The notes under the pieces are model-generated. The model saw only the letters and a list, made by a program, of their open reading frames with translations, made no database searches and was not told the DNA's origin. Source: a bacterium HR24 (GTDB lineage Bacteria; Chloroflexota; Dehalococcoidia; SM23-28-2; HRBIN24). From it: 38,927 nt of DNA. The stretch is from positions 1 to 38,927 of the forward strand of contig BEIA01000009.1 in NCBI GenBank assembly GCA_002898715.1, given 5' to 3'. Each line of letters begins with the position of its first letter. Positions within the stretch are counted from its first letter, which is position 1. Of this stretch, positions 1-9,781 are shown in pieces. Position numbers and translations under genes: made by a program.

Positions 1-1051
1 GGGCCAGCTCGGGCGGCACGCCCATGGCCTTCAGCACGTGCGAGGGCTCCAGCGAGCCGGAGGTGCAGGCGGAGCCGCTGGAGGCGGCAACCCCCTCCAG
101 GTCCAGGGCCATGAGCACCGCCTCCCCCTCCACGCCCTCGATGCAGAAGGAAGCGATGTGGGCCGCTCGCCGCTCGGGATCCCTCGGCCCGGTGATGTGC
201 ACCCCGGGGACGCGCTTGGGCAGCTCCGCCAGCAGACGGTCGCGCAAGGCCCGGTAGCGAGTGACCCGCTCCTCCTGCTCGGCCAGGGCCAGCTCCAGCG
301 CTTTGGCCATCCCCACTATGCCGGCCACGTTCTCGGTGCCAGCGCGGCGGTTGCGCTCCTGGGAGCCGCCCAGTTGCTGCGGCAGCAGGGGCGTTCGCGA
401 ACGGACGTAGAGCGCGCCCACGCCCTTGGGGCCGTAGAACTTGTGGGCGCCGATGGTCATCATATCTACGCCCAGGCGGTCCACGTTCAGGTCGAGGATG
501 CCCACCGCCTGCACGGCATCGGTGTGGAAGACGGCGCGGGGGTTGCGCGCCTTGACGATGCGTGCCGCTTCGGCCACGGGCTCGACGGTCCCTACCTCGT
601 TGTTGACGTACATGATGGACACCAGCACGGTATCCGGCCCCACCGCCCGCTCGAGGGCCTCCAGGTCGACGAATCCCTCTCCGTCGACCGGCAGATAGGT
701 GACGCGGAAGCCCTCCTTCTCCAGGCGCTCGGCGGGATGGAGCACAGCGTGATGCTCGATGGCCGACACGACGATATGGTCGCCCCGCTCCCGCATGGCC
801 TGGGCCACACCGCGCAGGGCCAGGTTGTTGGCCTCGGTAGCGCAAGAGGTGAAGATGACCTCCTGGGGCCGGCAGCCCAGGGCCTGGGCCACGGTGCGCC
901 GGGCCCACTCCAGCCCCTTGCGCGCCTCCTGCGCCTCCAGGTACACGCTGGAGGGGTTCCCCCAGTGCTGGGAGAGGTAAGGGAGCATGGCTTCCAGCAC
1001 GCGGGGGTCCAGGGGCGTGGTGGCGGCGTGGTCGAGATAGGTCCGCCGCAT
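1..1051 (-). CDS. iscS: Cysteine desulfurase, NifS/IscS family (3' end cut by window)
   Basis: PLP-dependent enzyme that takes sulfur from cysteine onto an active-site cysteine for Fe-S clusters and thio-modified RNA. The first 350 residues are in the window. The N-terminus reads as a typical NifS start (RRTYLDHAATTPLDPRV). The PLP-lysine region is GAHKFYGPKGVGALY, and the catalytic loop SSGSACTSGSLEPSHVL places the nucleophilic Cys near residue 329. The start at 1051 follows GGAG by a few bases, and a TTGACC-17-TAGGGT promoter lies just upstream. Its neighbour on the same strand is a thioesterase. It could feed sulfur to the TtuB/TtuA system about 13 kb away, which is inference. The family is certain; IscS, NifS or SufS-like subtype is not, although the loop length favours IscS/NifS. 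Confidence 0.93.
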   Translation of the reverse strand, partial: MRRTYLDHAATTPLDPRVLEAMLPYLSQHWGNPSSVYLEAQEARKGLEWARRTVAQALGCRPQEVIFTSCATEANNLALRGVAQAMRERGDHIVVSAIEHHAVLHPAERLEKEGFRVTYLPVDGEGFVDLEALERAVGPDTVLVSIMYVNNEVGTVEPVAEAARIVKARNPRAVFHTDAVQAVGILDLNVDRLGVDMMTIGAHKFYGPKGVGALYVRSRTPLLPQQLGGSQERNRRAGTENVAGIVGMAKALELALAEQEERVTRYRALRDRLLAELPKRVPGVHITGPRDPERRAAHIASFCIEGVEGEAVLMALDLEGVAASSGSACTSGSLEPSHVLKAMGVPPELA

Positions 1052-1068
1052 ATTCTCCACCACCTTGC

Positions 1069-1097
1069 ACCCTAACACGGCCCCCCAGGGCGGTCAA
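1069..1097 (-). promoter_or_regulatory. Putative promoter of the cysteine desulfurase gene
   Basis: On the minus strand a -35 TTGACC (1097 to 1092) is separated by 17 bases from a -10 TAGGGT (1074 to 1069). The predicted start point near 1062 leaves an 11-base leader before ATG at 1051. The -35 is strong; the -10 keeps only the most conserved T, A and final T. Confidence 0.45.
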
Positions 1098-1168
1098 GGA
1101 CACCCGCGCTTGCCTCGTAAAGGGGCCTGAACGCAGGCCTGCAGCGCCGCTCCCCCTCCTTCTTTCCT

Positions 1169-1624
1169 CTACGCAGGCACGAAGTGGGTGCTGGTCACGA
1201 GAGCCACCAGCCGCCCCGTCTCCACGCTGCTCACCCGCGTGTGCACCACTACCAGGGTGCGTCCGCGGTGAACGACCTCGCTCTCGGCGCGCAGGCGTCC
1301 ATCGTCCACGTTGCCGACCAGTTGCACGCTGAGGTCGATGGCCAAGGGGAAGCGTTCCGGCTGGCCGGGCCGGTTGATGGCCGCCAGGGCGGCGCCGGTG
1401 GCTATGGTATCGGCCAGGGCGACGATGGCACCGGCGTGGACGGCCCCGATGGGCGCGCGCACGCCGTCGCGCACCGGCAGCTCCCCTACTGCCCGTCCGG
1501 GCGCTATCTCCACCAGGCGTATGTCCAGCGAGTTCATGAGGGTGGTGCGCCAGTTGCGCTGCACCCAGGCCCTGATGGTCTCCTCGTCGTCCGTCTCCGG
1601 CCAGATGTCCCGACTGCGCTCCAT
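1169..1624 (-). CDS. PaaI-type hotdog-fold thioesterase
   Basis: A 151-residue single-domain protein of the size of PaaI/YdiI acyl-CoA thioesterases. The family signature is visible in the middle: GAVHAGAIVALADTIATGAAL, with the conserved His-Ala-Gly and the acidic LAD. It is followed by the beta-strand region SVQLVGNVDDGRLRAESEVVHRG typical of hotdog proteins. I chose the ATG at 1624 because GGGGAGGGG lies just upstream; the frame stays open further upstream but that part is low-complexity and does not fit the family. A -10-like TATCAT lies at 1660 to 1655 on this strand. The gene is divergent from purF. The substrate is unknown; hydrolysis of a small aromatic or aliphatic acyl-CoA is usual for the family. 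Confidence 0.85.
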   Translation of the reverse strand: MERSRDIWPETDDEETIRAWVQRNWRTTLMNSLDIRLVEIAPGRAVGELPVRDGVRAPIGAVHAGAIVALADTIATGAALAAINRPGQPERFPLAIDLSVQLVGNVDDGRLRAESEVVHRGRTLVVVHTRVSSVETGRLVALVTSTHFVPA

Positions 1625-1706
1625 GTCCCCTCCCCGTCGGTTGCGGGTAGCCCCATGATAGATAGGCCCGGCCGTCCTGGCCATCCCTCCGCCGGCAGCC
1701 GCCCTT

Positions 1707-1735
1707 TTGACCGGCGGCAACGGGCATGTTACAAT
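1707..1735 (+). promoter_or_regulatory. purF promoter (TTGACC-17-TACAAT)
   Basis: TTGACC at 1707-1712 and TACAAT at 1730-1735 are separated by exactly 17 bases, a near-consensus housekeeping promoter. The predicted start near 1742 gives a leader of about 100 bases before the purF ATG at 1843. I saw no purine-riboswitch core in that leader. Confidence 0.65.
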
Positions 1736-1842
1736 GCAGGCGCCGGTGGGGGCCGGGGCTTGCACGGCGAAAGCGCCTTTCCTTTCCTCCCTGTCCAGTG
1801 TGCCCGTGCCTCTTTGCCCCCGCGGCGGTGCCCAAGGGGCGG

Positions 1843-3306
1843 ATGAGCGACCATAGCGGCTTCCGCGAGAAGTGTGGCGTCTTCGGGGTCTATGCCCCAG
1901 GGGAAGACGTAGCCAGGCTCACCTTCTACGGCATCTATGCCCTCCAGCACCGCGGCCAGGAATCGGCCGGCATCGCCACCGCCGACGGACGCACCATCCA
2001 TCTGCGCCTGGGCATGGGCCTGGTGTCCCAGGTGTTCGACGAGGATGACCTGCGACACCTGCCCGGCTACATCGCCATCGGCCACACGCGCTATTCCACC
2101 ACCGGCTCCTCTTCCTTGCCCAACGCCCAGCCCATCCTGGTGGAGGGGGCCCACGGTAGCCTGGCGGTGGCCCACAACGGCAACCTTGTGAACGCCGAGG
2201 TGCTGCGCTACACCCTAGAGGAGATGGGCTTCCAGTTCCGCACCAGCACCGACACGGAGATCATCGCCCATCTGCTGGCGTCGGCTCCGGGGGCTGACTG
2301 GCGCGAGCGGGTGGGCAACGTCATGCGCGTCGCCAAAGGAGCGTACTCGCTGGTGGCCCTGACGCCCGAGGCCCTCATCGCCATGCGCGATCCTTGGGGC
2401 ATCCGCCCCCTGTGCCTGGGTAGGCTCAACGGCGGCTACGTGGTCGCCTCCGAGACCTGCGCCCTGGATCACCTGGGAGCCGAGCTCGTACGGGAGCTCG
2501 GCCCGGGCGAGGCGGCGGTAGTGGACGCCCGGGGCCTGCAGTTGTTCCAGGCCGCGCCCCCCGAGAAGCCCTCCCTGTGCGTGTTCGAGTTCATCTACTT
2601 CGCCCGCCCCGACTCCGTCCTGAGAGGCCAGCTCATCTACCCCGTGCGCATGGCTATGGGCCGCCAGTTGGCCAGGGAGCATCCGGTGGAGGCCGACCTG
2701 GTCATCGGCGTGCCCGACTCGGCTACTCCGGCCGCCATCGGTTTCTCCCACCAGTCGGGCATCCCCTACGCCGAGGGCCTGGTGAAGAACCGTTACGTGG
2801 GGCGGACGTTCATCCAGCCCGACCAGCGCCTGCGCGACATGGGGGTCTACCTCAAGTTCAATCCCCTGCGCGAGGTCATCGACGGCAAGCGGCTGGTGGT
2901 GGTGGACGACTCCATCGTCCGCGGGACCACCACCCCCAAGGTGGTGGAGATGCTCAGGCGTGCCGGCGCCAGAGAGGTGCACATGCGCATCTGCTCGCCG
3001 CCCATCCGCCACCCCTGCCCCTTCGGCATCGACATGGCCACCCGCTGGGAGCTCATCGCCAACGAGAAATCGGTGGAGGAGATCCGCCGCCACATCGGCG
3101 CTGACTCCCTGGGCTACCTGTCCATGGAGGGGCTGATGCAGGCGGTGGGCCAGGCACGGGAGAGCTTCTGCACCGCCTGCTTCAGCGGCGACTACCCCAT
3201 GCCCGTCCAGCTCCAGATGGACAAGCTGGCCTTTGAGCGCCCCGCCGAGCCCGCCCAGCGCGAGCCGGCCCTGGCCGGCTGGAGCTGGGAACGGGACCGT
3301 CGCTAG
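1843..3306 (+). CDS. purF: Amidophosphoribosyltransferase (Fe-S type)
   Basis: Catalyses the first committed step of purine synthesis, PRPP plus glutamine to phosphoribosylamine. It has 487 residues. Residues 1-10 look like the short propeptide that is cleaved to expose Cys11 (EKCGVFGVY), the N-terminal nucleophile of the glutaminase domain. The phosphoribosyltransferase domain carries the PRPP motif VVVDDSIVRGTT near residues 351-362. Four cysteines in the contexts CVFEFIYFARPDS (246), HPCPFG (392) and FCTACF (443, 446) match the [4Fe-4S] ligands of the Bacillus subtilis enzyme, so this is the Fe-S, propeptide-processed type. I chose the ATG at 1843 because it gives the expected 10-residue propeptide; the open frame upstream has no family similarity. 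purM starts 3 bases after the stop. Confidence 0.97.
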   Translation: MSDHSGFREKCGVFGVYAPGEDVARLTFYGIYALQHRGQESAGIATADGRTIHLRLGMGLVSQVFDEDDLRHLPGYIAIGHTRYSTTGSSSLPNAQPILVEGAHGSLAVAHNGNLVNAEVLRYTLEEMGFQFRTSTDTEIIAHLLASAPGADWRERVGNVMRVAKGAYSLVALTPEALIAMRDPWGIRPLCLGRLNGGYVVASETCALDHLGAELVRELGPGEAAVVDARGLQLFQAAPPEKPSLCVFEFIYFARPDSVLRGQLIYPVRMAMGRQLAREHPVEADLVIGVPDSATPAAIGFSHQSGIPYAEGLVKNRYVGRTFIQPDQRLRDMGVYLKFNPLREVIDGKRLVVVDDSIVRGTTTPKVVEMLRRAGAREVHMRICSPPIRHPCPFGIDMATRWELIANEKSVEEIRRHIGADSLGYLSMEGLMQAVGQARESFCTACFSGDYPMPVQLQMDKLAFERPAEPAQREPALAGWSWERDRR

Positions 3307-3309
3307 TCT

Positions 3310-4335
3310 ATGTCGGAGGAGATGACCTACGCCCGCGCTGGCGTGGACCTGGACGCGGCCGGGCGCCTCAAGTCCCGCCTCGCCGAGCTGGTGCGGTCGA
3401 CGCGCCGACCCGAGGTGCTGGCCGACGTGGGCCCCTTCGCCGGCCTCTTCCGCCTCACGGGCCAACGCGACCCGGTGCTGGTGGCCTCCTGCGACGGCGT
3501 CGGCACCAAGGCCCGTTTGGCCGCGCTAACGGGCGCCTACGAGTCCATCGGCCGCGACCTGGTTTCGCTGAACGTGAACGACATCCTCACGATGGGCGCC
3601 GAGCCTCTCTTCTTCCTGGACTACATGGCCTCTCACGGCCTGTCCGAGGAGGCGAAGGTGGCCCTGGTGCGGGGCATGGCCGAGGCCTGTCACGAGGCGG
3701 GCTGTGCCCTCCTGGGCGGCGAGACAGCCGACATGCCCGACATCTACCGTCCAGGCGACTTCGACCTGGCCGGCTTCGTGGTGGGCGTCGTGGAACGCGA
3801 CGAGCTGATAGACGGCTCCCGCATCGCGCCGGGCGATGTGCTCCTGGGCCTGCCTTCGAGCGGCCTCCACACCAACGGCTATTCGCTCGTGCGCCGCGTC
3901 TTCCGCGTGGGCATCGGCGAGGACGAGGCGGCGGAGCGACGCCGCCTGGAGGAATACGTACCAGAGTTGGGCTGCACACTGGGCGAGGAGCTGCTGCGGC
4001 CCCACCGCTGTTACCTGCGCGAGGTGATGGCGGTGCGAAAACTGGTGAAGGGCATCGCCCACGTGACGGGGGGCGGCATCGAGGCCAACCTGGCGCGGAT
4101 ACTGCCGCCCGGGTTGCGGGCGGTGATAGACCGTGGGGCCTGGGAGGTGCCGCCCATCTTCCGCCTGATACAGGAGCGGGGCCGCGTCCCCGACGACGAA
4201 ATGTGGCGCGTCTTCAACATGGGCATCGGCCTGGTGCTGGTGGCGGAAGAGGGGCAGGCAGCCCAGGTGCAGGCGGGCCTGCCGGGGTACGTGCTGATGG
4301 GCGCTGTTCGCCAGGGTTCGGGGTCGGGGGGTTGA
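3310..4335 (+). CDS. purM: Phosphoribosylformylglycinamidine cyclo-ligase (AIR synthetase)
   Basis: Catalyses ATP-dependent ring closure of FGAM to AIR in purine synthesis. The 341 residues match the usual PurM length. Visible family blocks are YARAGVDLDAAGR at the N-terminus, VASCDGVGTKARLAAL near residue 60, LNVNDILTMGAEPLFFLDYMA, the GGETADMP loop near residue 136, LPSSGLHTNGYSLVRRVF and HVTGGGIEANLARILP near the C-terminus. The ATG lies three bases after the purF stop with no clear Shine-Dalgarno, so translation is probably coupled to purF. The stop codon overlaps the -35 box of the next promoter. In many bacteria purN follows here; instead a restriction-modification pair is present. Confidence 0.97.
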   Translation: MSEEMTYARAGVDLDAAGRLKSRLAELVRSTRRPEVLADVGPFAGLFRLTGQRDPVLVASCDGVGTKARLAALTGAYESIGRDLVSLNVNDILTMGAEPLFFLDYMASHGLSEEAKVALVRGMAEACHEAGCALLGGETADMPDIYRPGDFDLAGFVVGVVERDELIDGSRIAPGDVLLGLPSSGLHTNGYSLVRRVFRVGIGEDEAAERRRLEEYVPELGCTLGEELLRPHRCYLREVMAVRKLVKGIAHVTGGGIEANLARILPPGLRAVIDRGAWEVPPIFRLIQERGRVPDDEMWRVFNMGIGLVLVAEEGQAAQVQAGLPGYVLMGAVRQGSGSGG

Positions 4336-4359
4336 CAGCTACACGGAACCGTGTAGAAT
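4332..4359 (+). promoter_or_regulatory. Restriction-modification promoter with palindromic operator in the spacer
   Basis: TTGACA at 4332-4337 (overlapping the purM stop) and TAGAAT at 4354-4359 are separated by 16 bases. Inside and touching both boxes is an inverted repeat, CTACACGG (4339-4346), AA, CCGTGTAG (4349-4356), with perfect 8-bp arms. This is where a dimeric repressor, or the methyltransferase itself, would block RNA polymerase. A strong ribosome site (AAGGGAGG, 4375-4382) precedes the GTG start at 4390. Confidence 0.65.
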
Positions 4360-4389
4360 GGGGACAAACGTTCTAAGGGAGGACGCCCT

Positions 4390-5592
4390 GTGACGACGCA
4401 GGTCATCTATACGCGCAGGCGCCTGGGCATCACGGGTAACCCCCCCTACGACGGCGAACCCTTCACGCAGTTCTCTGCCGTCACCCCGGAAACGAAGCTG
4501 GAAGACCTTAACCTGAACTGGCGCGAAATGGACCTGCCCGAAAGGGAACGCACGAAACACGTCCACCGTCTGCACCCCTATCTGGGCAAATTCATTCCCC
4601 AACTGGTCGAGATCTTTCTGCGCAAATATCGGCCGACGGTAGTGTGCGACCCCTTCTGCGGATCGGGAACAGCCTTGGTCGAGGCTAACGCCTTGGGTAT
4701 CGAGGCAGTAGGCTGCGATATTTCGCCCTTCAACTGTCTCCTGTCGAGGGTGAAGACAGCCTCGTACGATCTGCCGGTCCTGGAGGCAGAGCTCCACGAC
4801 ATACTCAAGAGGCTTCGGGAGCGGATCAAGGGCGGGCCCCAGCTTTATCTTGAGGAGATGGCTAGCGACTATCTGCGCACATGGTATACGCCTAGGGCGC
4901 GTCGCGAGCTGCTGGCCTACCGGGAGCTTATCGATCGGTATCGTTACCAGGACGTTATGAGAGTCATCCTCTCCAGAGCTGCTCGCTCGGCCCGTTTGGC
5001 TCCCCATTACGAGCTGGATTTCCCCAAGGTGCCAGTCATGGAGCCTTACTACTGCTACAAGCACCGCCGCATCTGCCAGCCTACCCAGCAGGCCCTCAAG
5101 TTCCTGCAACGCTACAGCCTCGATACGCTGCGTCGGATCCAGGAGTTTGCTGCCCTGAAGACCGAGGCGAAGGTCATGATCCTCCTGGGGGATGCACGGG
5201 AGGTCGAGTTCCCGCCCTGCGACATGGTGATAACTTCGCCGCCGTATGTTGGTCTCATCGATTACCACGAGCAGCACCGCTACGCCTTTGAACTGTTGGG
5301 TCTCGAGGAGCGGCGAGAGGCCGAGATCGGTGCTCCCTGGAAGGGGAACTCGGAGCGTGGAGTGCGAGAGTACATCGACGACATGGTGGCCGCCTTCCGC
5401 AATGTGATGCGCGCATTGCCCAAAGATGGCGTCATGGTCGTCATTATCCACGACCGCAGGAACATTTATGATGCCATCGCCGAGCAGCTGAAGGTGAGGA
5501 CGGAATACCGGCTCAAGCGACACGTCAACCGGCGCACGGGTCGCCGCGCCGATGACTTTTTCGAGGACGTGATAGTGTGGCGCAAGTCATAA
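4390..5592 (+). CDS. Type II DNA methyltransferase (SPPY type, probably N4-cytosine)
   Basis: A 400-residue AdoMet-dependent DNA modification enzyme. In order: LHPYLGKF (61-68, motif X-like region before the AdoMet pocket), motif I DPFCGSGT (87-94) followed by GCDISPFN (motif II region), a long central stretch of about 170 residues that probably holds the target recognition domain, then catalytic motif IV TSPPY (282-286). This motif order resembles the alpha class. SPPY favours N4-cytosine methylation over N6-adenine, but the motif alone is not decisive. The GTG start follows AAGGGAGG by 7 bases. The nuclease gene starts inside its last codons (16-base overlap). Base composition is less GC-rich than the flanking pur genes. 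Inferred role: protects the host from the partner nuclease. Confidence 0.88.
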   Translation: MTTQVIYTRRRLGITGNPPYDGEPFTQFSAVTPETKLEDLNLNWREMDLPERERTKHVHRLHPYLGKFIPQLVEIFLRKYRPTVVCDPFCGSGTALVEANALGIEAVGCDISPFNCLLSRVKTASYDLPVLEAELHDILKRLRERIKGGPQLYLEEMASDYLRTWYTPRARRELLAYRELIDRYRYQDVMRVILSRAARSARLAPHYELDFPKVPVMEPYYCYKHRRICQPTQQALKFLQRYSLDTLRRIQEFAALKTEAKVMILLGDAREVEFPPCDMVITSPPYVGLIDYHEQHRYAFELLGLEERREAEIGAPWKGNSERGVREYIDDMVAAFRNVMRALPKDGVMVVIIHDRRNIYDAIAEQLKVRTEYRLKRHVNRRTGRRADDFFEDVIVWRKS

Positions 5593-6391
5593 CCCCTTCA
5601 GTAAGAAGTCAAATACTCGATTACTTGAGGGGCTTTATGCAACAGGTTTTGGACAAAGTGAAGCCGGTCTCAAGAGCTGCTGACAGTTTTAGGCCCACGC
5701 GTAACTATGACCCTGACGGGGACATCAAGCCTTTCCATGAAGCCTTGGTGCCGGAGGGTGTGCTCAGAACGAGTGACTTTGAACGATCTTTCTCCACTGC
5801 CCTGGGAACCACCTTTGAGGAAGTCGCTAAATTGATTGCTCGCCAGCACTATGCGATAGCTGAGCGTGCATACAAATTTGACGTGGTAATCCCACGCGTT
5901 GCGCTTGATACGATTGACGGAATAATCTCGGATATCTCTAGCGACGGAATGCTGGGACGGTATCACGATTTTGTACGATCCGTATGCCAAGCTTATCGGG
6001 GGGATCTGGTTACGAGACGCCCTATCGTGATCGACCTGTACCTTAAGTCTTTTGAAGGGTACGAATTGTTCTTCGAGATGAAAAGTCCGAAGCCCAACAA
6101 GGACCAGGCAGTTGGGTCCGTAAGGAAACTACTGATGGTTCACGGCGTTCGAGGTGCTGGTCCGCCTCATGTGTGCACTTATTACGCAATGGCTTACAAC
6201 CCGTATGGGGACAACCGCAGTATTTACTCCGAAAATGTCGCAAGGAAATACCTTGACTATGACAACCTGGTACTGATCGGCAAAGAGTTCTGGGATCTCA
6301 TAGGCGGGCAAGGGGCATATGAGGAGGTGCTTGAGCTATATAGACAAGTGGGGCAGGAATTCAAGGATCACGTCTGGAAGACATTAGCCTC

Positions 6392-6395
<4 letters not shown>
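5577..6395 (+). CDS. Type II restriction endonuclease, TdeIII-like
   Basis: A 272-residue protein encoded directly after, and overlapping, the methyltransferase. Residues FHEALVPE, FERSFSTALGTTFEEVAKLIA and FFEMKSPKPNKDQA resemble the TdeIII family of type II nucleases as I recall it; that family has been linked to GGNCC sites, but the site here is not established. A PD-(D/E)XK core fits Asp153 (VIDLYL) followed by Glu167-Met-Lys169. The GTG start at 5577 is inferred from the overlap; ATG at 5637 is an alternative. Base composition is markedly lower in GC (one hand-counted line, 5881-5940, is 28 of 60) than the pur genes, a sign of acquisition. Its stop overlaps the purH start as ATGA. Confidence 0.8.
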
Positions 6396-7939
<1,544 letters not shown>

Positions 7940-7976
7940 ACTTTGGCGCCCATCTGGCCCATCCTGGAGTCTGGCC

Positions 7977-8711
7977 ATGACTACGGTGGACGTGGTCATC
8001 CCCGTCTACAACGAGGAACAGGACCTGCCGCGCAACATACCGGTGCTGTACCATTTCCTGCAGTCCGAGGCCTTCCCCTACCGCTGGCGCATCGTCATCG
8101 CCGACAATGCCTCCACCGACTCCACCCCGGCCGTCGCTCGGCGACTCTCGGACGAGTTGCCCGGGGTAGAGTACCTGCGCATCGACCGCAAGGGGCGGGG
8201 CATCGCCTTGAAGACGGCCTGGGGACAGTCGCAGGCCGACGTGGTCTCGTACATGGACGTGGATCTCTCCACCGACCTGGCCGCCTTCCCTGCCCTAGTG
8301 CGTGCCGTGGCCGAAGGCGGCTACCATCTGGCTACGGGCACTCGCCTGGCCCGGGGGGCACAGGTGCGCCGCTCCCTCAAGCGAGAGGTGCTCTCCCGCG
8401 GCTATGTGGCCCTGCTCAAGCTGGCGCTGCAGGTGCGCTTCAGCGACGCCCAGTGCGGCTTCAAGGCGGCACGGACCGCCGCCTTCAAGGCGCTGCTCCC
8501 CCTACTGCGCAACGATAACTGGTTCTTCGACACCGAACTGCTGGTCATCGCCGAGAGGGCAGGGTACCGCATCGCCGAGGTGCCCGTGCGCTGGGAGGAG
8601 GACCACGACAGCCGCGTGAAGGTGCTGCGCACGGTGGCCGAGGACGTGCGGGGCATCGTAAGGCTCATGCGGGAGCGGCCCTGGCTGTCGGCGCCGCCTC
8701 CCTCGCCCTAG
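7977..8711 (+). CDS. Family 2 glycosyltransferase (polyprenyl-phosphate sugar transferase-like)
   Basis: A 244-residue GT-A fold enzyme of the dolichol/undecaprenyl-phosphate mannosyl- or glucosyltransferase type. The N-terminus VDVVIPVYNEEQDLP and IVIADNASTDSTPAVA are the nucleotide-sugar binding strand signatures. The metal-binding DXD is YMDVDLSTDL (residues about 91-100). The stretch FSDAQCGFKAARTAAFKALLP and WFFDTELLVIAERAGYRIAEVPV is diagnostic of the DPM1-like subgroup. There is no membrane domain, so it acts at the inner face of the membrane. It starts 37 bases after purH and may share its transcript. Its stop codon shares a CTAG with the stop of plsX on the other strand. The donor and acceptor cannot be told from sequence. 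Confidence 0.9.
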   Translation: MTTVDVVIPVYNEEQDLPRNIPVLYHFLQSEAFPYRWRIVIADNASTDSTPAVARRLSDELPGVEYLRIDRKGRGIALKTAWGQSQADVVSYMDVDLSTDLAAFPALVRAVAEGGYHLATGTRLARGAQVRRSLKREVLSRGYVALLKLALQVRFSDAQCGFKAARTAAFKALLPLLRNDNWFFDTELLVIAERAGYRIAEVPVRWEEDHDSRVKVLRTVAEDVRGIVRLMRERPWLSAPPPSP

Positions 8712-9781
8712 CCCTCGGGAGGGGCGGGCACGCCCACCCTGGGAGCAGGGGCCAGCCTGCGCAGGGCGTCCAGCATCCCGGAGCGGGCCGCCTCCCTGGC
8801 CACCCTCAGGGAGCTGTATATGGCCCGAGCATCGCTGCGTCCGTGGGCAACGAATACCAGCCCGTCCACGCCCAGGAGCGGCCCGGCGCCGTACTCCCGC
8901 CAGCTGGTGCGGCGCAGCACGTCCCTCACTGCCGGCGCCAGCACTCCTCCCGCCAGGGCCAGGAAGGGTACGGCCGGCAGCAGCAGAGGCACGGCCAGGG
9001 CGTGATAGGAGCGGCCCAGCAGGGCCTCCCGGGCCATGCGCTTCACCAGGTCGATCATCCCCTCCATGGTCTTGATGACCACGTTGCCGGTGAAGCCGTC
9101 GGTAACGATGACGTCGGCCACGCCGCGAGTGATGTCCTTCCCCTCCACATTGCCCACGAAGTTGAGGCCAGAGGCCTTCAGCAGCCGATGGGCCTCCTGG
9201 GCCAGGGCGTTGCCCTTGGTCTCCTCCTCGCCGATGTTGAGTAGCCCCACCCGGGGCCTCTCCAGCTTCCAGACGCTCTCCAGATAAGCGGCGGCCATCT
9301 GGGCCCACTGCACCAGGTAGTGCGGCTTTACGTCGGCGTTGGCACCCACGTCCAGCAGCACCGTCAGCGGGCGGCCGATGGGCATGAGCGCCGCCAGCGT
9401 GGGGCGCTCCATTCCCCTGACGCGCCCCAGGTACATGATGGCGGCAGCCATGACCGCGCCGGTGTTGCCGGCGGAGACGAAGGCGTGGGCCCTGTTCTCT
9501 TTGAGAAGGCGGAGGCCGACGGCGATGGAGGAGTCACGCTTGCGCCAGGCCGCCCGAGCCGGCTCCTCGTCCATGCCGATGACCTCGGCAGCGGGCACGA
9601 CCTCCAGCCCGGGGGGGCGCTCGCCCCAGCGGGCCAGCTCCGGCTCGATGGCATCGGGGCGGCCTACCAGGGCCACGCGCACCCCCAGCCGACGGGCAGC
9701 CACAACAGCCCCGCGCACGGGCTCCCGGGGGGCGTGGTCGCCGCCCATGGCGTCCAGGGCAATGACGGGCTCGTCCCTCAC
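8708..9781 (-). CDS. plsX: Phosphate acyltransferase PlsX
   Basis: Makes acyl-phosphate from acyl-ACP for phospholipid synthesis. The family start is clear (VIALDAMGGDHAP), with FVSAGNTGAVMAAAIMYLGRVRGMERPTLAALMP, LDVGANADVKPHYLVQWAQMA, VGLLNIGEEETKGN, VIVTDGFTGNVVIKTMEG and the C-terminal YGAGPLLGVDGLVFVAHGRSDARAI. I prefer GTG at 9781 (357 residues): GAGGTG sits at good spacing and it overlaps the stop of a preceding 26-codon frame as GTGA. ATG at 9802 in the same frame is the alternative (364 residues) but has no obvious ribosome site. The gene stands alone on the minus strand, not next to rpmF or fabD as in many genomes. It converges on the glycosyltransferase. Confidence 0.95.
   Translation of the reverse strand: MRDEPVIALDAMGGDHAPREPVRGAVVAARRLGVRVALVGRPDAIEPELARWGERPPGLEVVPAAEVIGMDEEPARAAWRKRDSSIAVGLRLLKENRAHAFVSAGNTGAVMAAAIMYLGRVRGMERPTLAALMPIGRPLTVLLDVGANADVKPHYLVQWAQMAAAYLESVWKLERPRVGLLNIGEEETKGNALAQEAHRLLKASGLNFVGNVEGKDITRGVADVIVTDGFTGNVVIKTMEGMIDLVKRMAREALLGRSYHALAVPLLLPAVPFLALAGGVLAPAVRDVLRRTSWREYGAGPLLGVDGLVFVAHGRSDARAIYSSLRVAREAARSGMLDALRRLAPAPRVGVPAPPEG

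Noticed and set aside
1133-1142. Palindrome GCAGGCCTGC between the thioesterase and cysteine desulfurase genes
   Set aside because: Only 10 bases with no loop, no T-tract and no promoter geometry; expected by chance at this GC content.
1742-1842. A purine riboswitch in the purF leader
   Set aside because: The leader is about 100 bases but GC-rich and lacks the conserved loop sequences of the purine aptamer.
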